Shown: positions 6,398-8,811 of the stretch, in pieces | How the letters are laid out: each line of letters starts with the position of its first letter | Numbering within the stretch: the first letter of the stretch is position 1 | Assembly (NCBI GenBank): GCA_019352125.1 | Contig: JABBNV010000103.1 | Span: forward strand, 1 to 8,811 | Length of the DNA stretch: 8,811 nt | From: Acidobacteriota bacterium | Lineage (GTDB): Bacteria; Actinomycetota; Actinomycetes; Actinomycetales; Micrococcaceae | Direction of reading: 5' to 3' | The notes under the pieces: generated by a model | What the model was told of the DNA's origin: nothing | Database searches by the model: none | What the model saw: the letters and a program-made list of their open reading frames with translations, nothing else | Made by a program: the position numbers and the translations under genes

Positions 6398-8377
6398 CTA
6401 GGTGCTCTCGCTGGGTTGTTTGGCATAGGGGGCCAGTGCTGCCGTCATCCACGCCGCCGTCGTTGGACGCAATGCCGCCGGTTCGCAAACCACTGCCTTC
6501 CCACCCAGCTGGGCCATCAATTTAGGTACGGTTTCCTCGTGGGCAAAGTTGATCTTGACCGCTAATGCCCCGTCTGTCTGCACACTTCGTTCGTGCGCTG
6601 CATAGGCGTCAGCCACCCAGGCGGCCTCTGGCCTCAGTACCAGCGTCACTTCGACGTCGTTCCTGCTGACCATGAAAATTCCAGCCTCGTCCGGCTCCGG
6701 GATCGGCGCCGAAGCATGTCCCGGTACGGATCTAACGACGCGGATATTGTCCAATCGGAAATTTCTTTGGCTCTGCGCCTTGCAGCACCATGCTTGTAAA
6801 TACCAGCTTGAATCGATACTGAACAAGCGTTGGGGTTCCACCACACGGGTGGACAATTCGTCGCGGCTGGTCACTAGGTAGTCCAGTTCCACTAACAACT
6901 GCCGTTCAGCCGCATCCTGCAGCAAGCGCAGGCGTTCAAATGATGCGTTGTCGCTAATCCGAGCTTCCACCACATCTGCCACCCACGCTTCCGTTCCGGC
7001 CACAGTGGTGAGTTCAGCAATGAGACGTTCCACCGTACCGGCGGGCGCCGCGCCCGGCAGGACTTGCAGGGATTCCAACCCCACCAGCAGAGCAGCAGCC
7101 TCGGACTGCGTCAATCGCAGTGGCGCTTGAAGCACCTCAGCATCCCGAATCCAGACGGGCCCATCTTCCCACTGCACATCGATCAAGTCCCCATGCAGAT
7201 AGCCGGGCAGACCACACACGCTCAGCAGGGACAAATCTCTACTCAACTGTTGGTGACTAACGGCGAATTCCTGGGCCACGTCGTCGAACGCTATGCCGGA
7301 GTTACGCACCAGATAGGGAACTAGATCCAGCAGCCGTCGCAATCGATCAACCGCCGTCTCCTTGACAGGTTTGGGCGGTGCAGCCAGACCAAACAGTACC
7401 TGAGGTACCGGGGCCTGCGCGGCATGAAGAGCATTGGTCAAACGCTGGCGGACGCTTGCCACCAAAGTTGCTGGCGCTTCGACCACGACCAAGGCGCCCA
7501 GCCCGGCCAACGCGGAGGCAAATTGCTCGGGCTCACGGTACGGCACGCGCAGTTGCGTCCAGCCCGCAGCAACAGTGGAGGCCTGTTGGTGGTTCGATTG
7601 AGCCCGGAGCAGCTGGGCCTTGCCTGCTGGTACACGCACCACGGCCTCGTATTCTTCGCCGCTCCCCAACCTGTCCAGCGCCTGGCCAATGTTGTAATCC
7701 TCCGGAGGTGAGAATACCTGCGATCCACCGGCAACTGGCCCCACGATGCGTGAAAGTCTGAACAGCCGCGCTGCCTCCTTGGTTGTATCCAGCGCTTCGA
7801 GGTACCACTGACCGTACTTGTTGCCCAACCCCCAGGGCTGCACCGTACGGGAAACCAGCACGTCAGTAGCCGCATTTCGGTACTGGAAGGTGACCTCTCG
7901 GTGGTTCAGGAGCGCCTCCCACAAGGCATCGAATGCTGGCTCCATGGTGCGGATGATGGATTGTGCTGGGCCCACCTCGTGAGCTTTCATGGCGCCGGTG
8001 GCAGACTCGACCTTTCGAAGCGCGCTGGCCGCGGCTGTGCTCAACGAGGCATGTTCCCAGACTTTTGCAGCCAGCCCCAGGACCGTTGCACGGTCAGCAT
8101 CCAGCTCAATGTCAGGCAAGCGGTATTCGGCCGGGTCAATGCGGTAGGTCCAGCTATATTTCTCCCCCGTGTTGGCATCTTCCACGCTTTGGATGGGGAT
8201 ACCGAGTTGTTTGAGCGTCACCTTGTCCCGCTCAAACATCCGCCCAAACGTTTCCTCCGTGGCAGAGGAGTCGTAACCAGCCACCCTAGTGCGAATGAAC
8301 TCACGGCTACGGCCGCGCTTTGATCCAAGCAGAGCTATCACAAGATTTAGCAAGCGTTCAGTTGCGGGCGCAGTCAC
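6398..8377 (-). CDS. pafBC: PafBC, fused WYL-domain transcription activator of the DNA-damage response
   Basis: A 659-residue fusion of PafB and PafC, which are separate genes in mycobacteria. PafBC works with RNA polymerase at LexA-independent DNA-damage promoters such as recA, probably sensing a nucleic-acid ligand through its WYL domains. The PafB half has a winged helix-turn-helix (about 1-80), a WYL domain with QWYLEALD (190-197) and RLFRLSRI (204-211), and a WCX domain (about 243-315). A linker near 322-340 leads to the PafC half: helix-turn-helix (about 341-410), WYL domain with SSWYLQAW (523-530) and RNFRLDNI (538-545), and WCX (about 572-650). Natural fusions are known in Arthrobacter, where the PafBC structure was solved. 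The GTG start has no strong ribosome site and sits 6 nt after a TAGCCT element, so a leaderless mRNA is possible. It follows a terminator and probably begins the operon; pafA is expected upstream outside the window. Confidence 0.95.
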   Translation of the reverse strand: MTAPATERLLNLVIALLGSKRGRSREFIRTRVAGYDSSATEETFGRMFERDKVTLKQLGIPIQSVEDANTGEKYSWTYRIDPAEYRLPDIELDADRATVLGLAAKVWEHASLSTAAASALRKVESATGAMKAHEVGPAQSIIRTMEPAFDALWEALLNHREVTFQYRNAATDVLVSRTVQPWGLGNKYGQWYLEALDTTKEAARLFRLSRIVGPVAGGSQVFSPPEDYNIGQALDRLGSGEEYEAVVRVPAGKAQLLRAQSNHQQASTVAAGWTQLRVPYREPEQFASALAGLGALVVVEAPATLVASVRQRLTNALHAAQAPVPQVLFGLAAPPKPVKETAVDRLRRLLDLVPYLVRNSGIAFDDVAQEFAVSHQQLSRDLSLLSVCGLPGYLHGDLIDVQWEDGPVWIRDAEVLQAPLRLTQSEAAALLVGLESLQVLPGAAPAGTVERLIAELTTVAGTEAWVADVVEARISDNASFERLRLLQDAAERQLLVELDYLVTSRDELSTRVVEPQRLFSIDSSWYLQAWCCKAQSQRNFRLDNIRVVRSVPGHASAPIPEPDEAGIFMVSRNDVEVTLVLRPEAAWVADAYAAHERSVQTDGALAVKINFAHEETVPKLMAQLGGKAVVCEPAALRPTTAAWMTAALAPYAKQPSEST

Positions 8378-8405
8378 GTCTCTAGGCTACCCAATGGAGC
8401 AACAA
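8378..8405 (-). promoter_or_regulatory. Candidate pafBC promoter, possibly leaderless and PafBC-type
   Basis: On the minus strand TAGCCT (8389-8384) fits TAnnnT and lies 6 nt before the GTG, so the transcript could begin at the start codon. No good -35 box is seen at 17-bp spacing. TTGTTGCTC (8405-8397) agrees at about 6 of 9 places with the PafBC/RecA-NDp consensus TTGTCRGTG, but sits 7 rather than 8 nt from the TA. The main support is position: the upstream terminator leaves only this stretch for an operon promoter, unless the promoter lies within the downstream gene or transcription reads through. Confidence 0.35.
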
Positions 8406-8460
8406 AAAAAGTGCCGCCCCCCTGCCCGGACGCAACGCGTCGAGGATGGGGACGGCACTT
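8404..8460 (-). terminator. Intrinsic terminator after the FKBP gene
   Basis: On the minus strand AAGTGCCG (8460-8453) pairs with CGGCACTT (8416-8409), extended by a C-run/G-run pairing, with an inner GACGC/GCGTC hairpin (8429-8433/8437-8441) at the tip. Seven T residues (8410-8404) follow the stem, as in a classical rho-independent terminator. It lies about 30 bp after the FKBP stop and should separate that transcript from pafBC. The plus strand lacks a T-run after the stem, so it acts in one direction. A small extra stem GGCTC/GAGCC lies at 8462-8476. Confidence 0.85.
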
Positions 8461-8490
8461 CGGCTCCGGCCGAGCCCGGCCAAAAAACAG

Positions 8491-8811
8491 CTAGTTGCGC
8501 ACAGCCATGAGGTCCACCACAAAAATCAGCGCCTCATTCGGTCCAATTGCCCCGCCCGCGCCGCGCTCACCGTAGGCAAGGTTGGAAGGAATTTCCAGAC
8601 GACGTCGGCCGCCCACCTTCATGCCCAGCAGGCCCTGATCCCAACCCTGGATAACTTGTCCCACACCGACTTTGAAGTCCAGTGGGGCACCGCGCCCATA
8701 GGAAGCATCGAATTCTTCGCCAGTGGAGAAGGCGACGCCCACGTAATGGGCAGACACAGTGGAACCAGGGGTAGCCTCGGCACCCGTACCCACCACCAGA
8801 TCCTCAATCAC
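8491..8811 (-). CDS. FKBP-type peptidyl-prolyl cis-trans isomerase (partial, N-terminus outside the window)
   Basis: The C-terminal 106 residues of a single-domain FKBP, which speeds proline cis-trans isomerisation during protein folding, probably in the cytoplasm. Family motifs visible are VSAHYVGVAF (19-28), FDASYGRG (34-41), QVIQGWDQGLLGMKVGGRRRLEIP (split here as QVIQGWD then GLLGMKVGG, within 52-75), LAYGERG (78-84) and LIFVVDL (95-101). The first codon in the window is GTG, but it is probably an internal Val: relatives have roughly 20-25 more residues before it. No domain is missing from what is shown. It is followed by a strong terminator, so it is likely transcribed separately from pafBC, perhaps with pafA further upstream. 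Confidence 0.93.
   Translation of the reverse strand: MIEDLVVGTGAEATPGSTVSAHYVGVAFSTGEEFDASYGRGAPLDFKVGVGQVIQGWDQGLLGMKVGGRRRLEIPSNLAYGERGAGGAIGPNEALIFVVDLMAVRN

Overview
The window looks like chromosomal DNA from a high-G+C Gram-positive bacterium of the Micrococcaceae (Arthrobacter-like). The reasons are a PafB-PafC fusion gene, an actinobacterial HelY helicase beside tatA and tatC, frequent GTG starts, and the same gene order as the M. tuberculosis pafB-pafC-tatA-tatC-helY locus. Genus is inferred from protein style and gene order; no search was run.

All seven genes are on the minus strand, so transcription runs from high to low coordinates. At the right edge is the C-terminal part of an FKBP-type peptidyl-prolyl isomerase (8491-8811), closed by a strong intrinsic terminator (8404-8460). 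A tightly spaced set follows: pafBC (6398-8377), a small single-pass membrane protein of unknown function (6008-6388), tatA (5688-5975), tatC (4830-5666), helY (1983-4811) and a YtcJ-like amidohydrolase (320-1942). The gaps are 9, 32, 21, 18 and 40 bp, with no obvious terminator between them, so one operon is likely. Its promoter should lie in the short stretch between the terminator and the GTG of pafBC.

PafBC is the WYL-domain transcription activator of the LexA-independent DNA-damage response in actinobacteria. TatA and TatC form the core of the twin-arginine export machinery. HelY is a Ski2/Mtr4-type superfamily 2 helicase. The amidohydrolase has no clear link to these and may simply be appended. 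All reading frames are intact, with no frameshifts or broken genes.

The 319 bp at the left edge hold no convincing gene but do hold nested inverted repeats (50-114), a second pair of related arms (88-147) resembling insertion-sequence ends, and a perfect 10-bp inverted repeat (195-204/219-228).

This is mainly a conserved housekeeping locus, and I see no clear new system. The most useful leads are the unknown membrane protein between pafBC and tatA, unusual residues at normally conserved positions of TatA and TatC, a possible leaderless and self-regulated pafBC promoter, a His/Cys cluster in HelY, and the structured left-end DNA.
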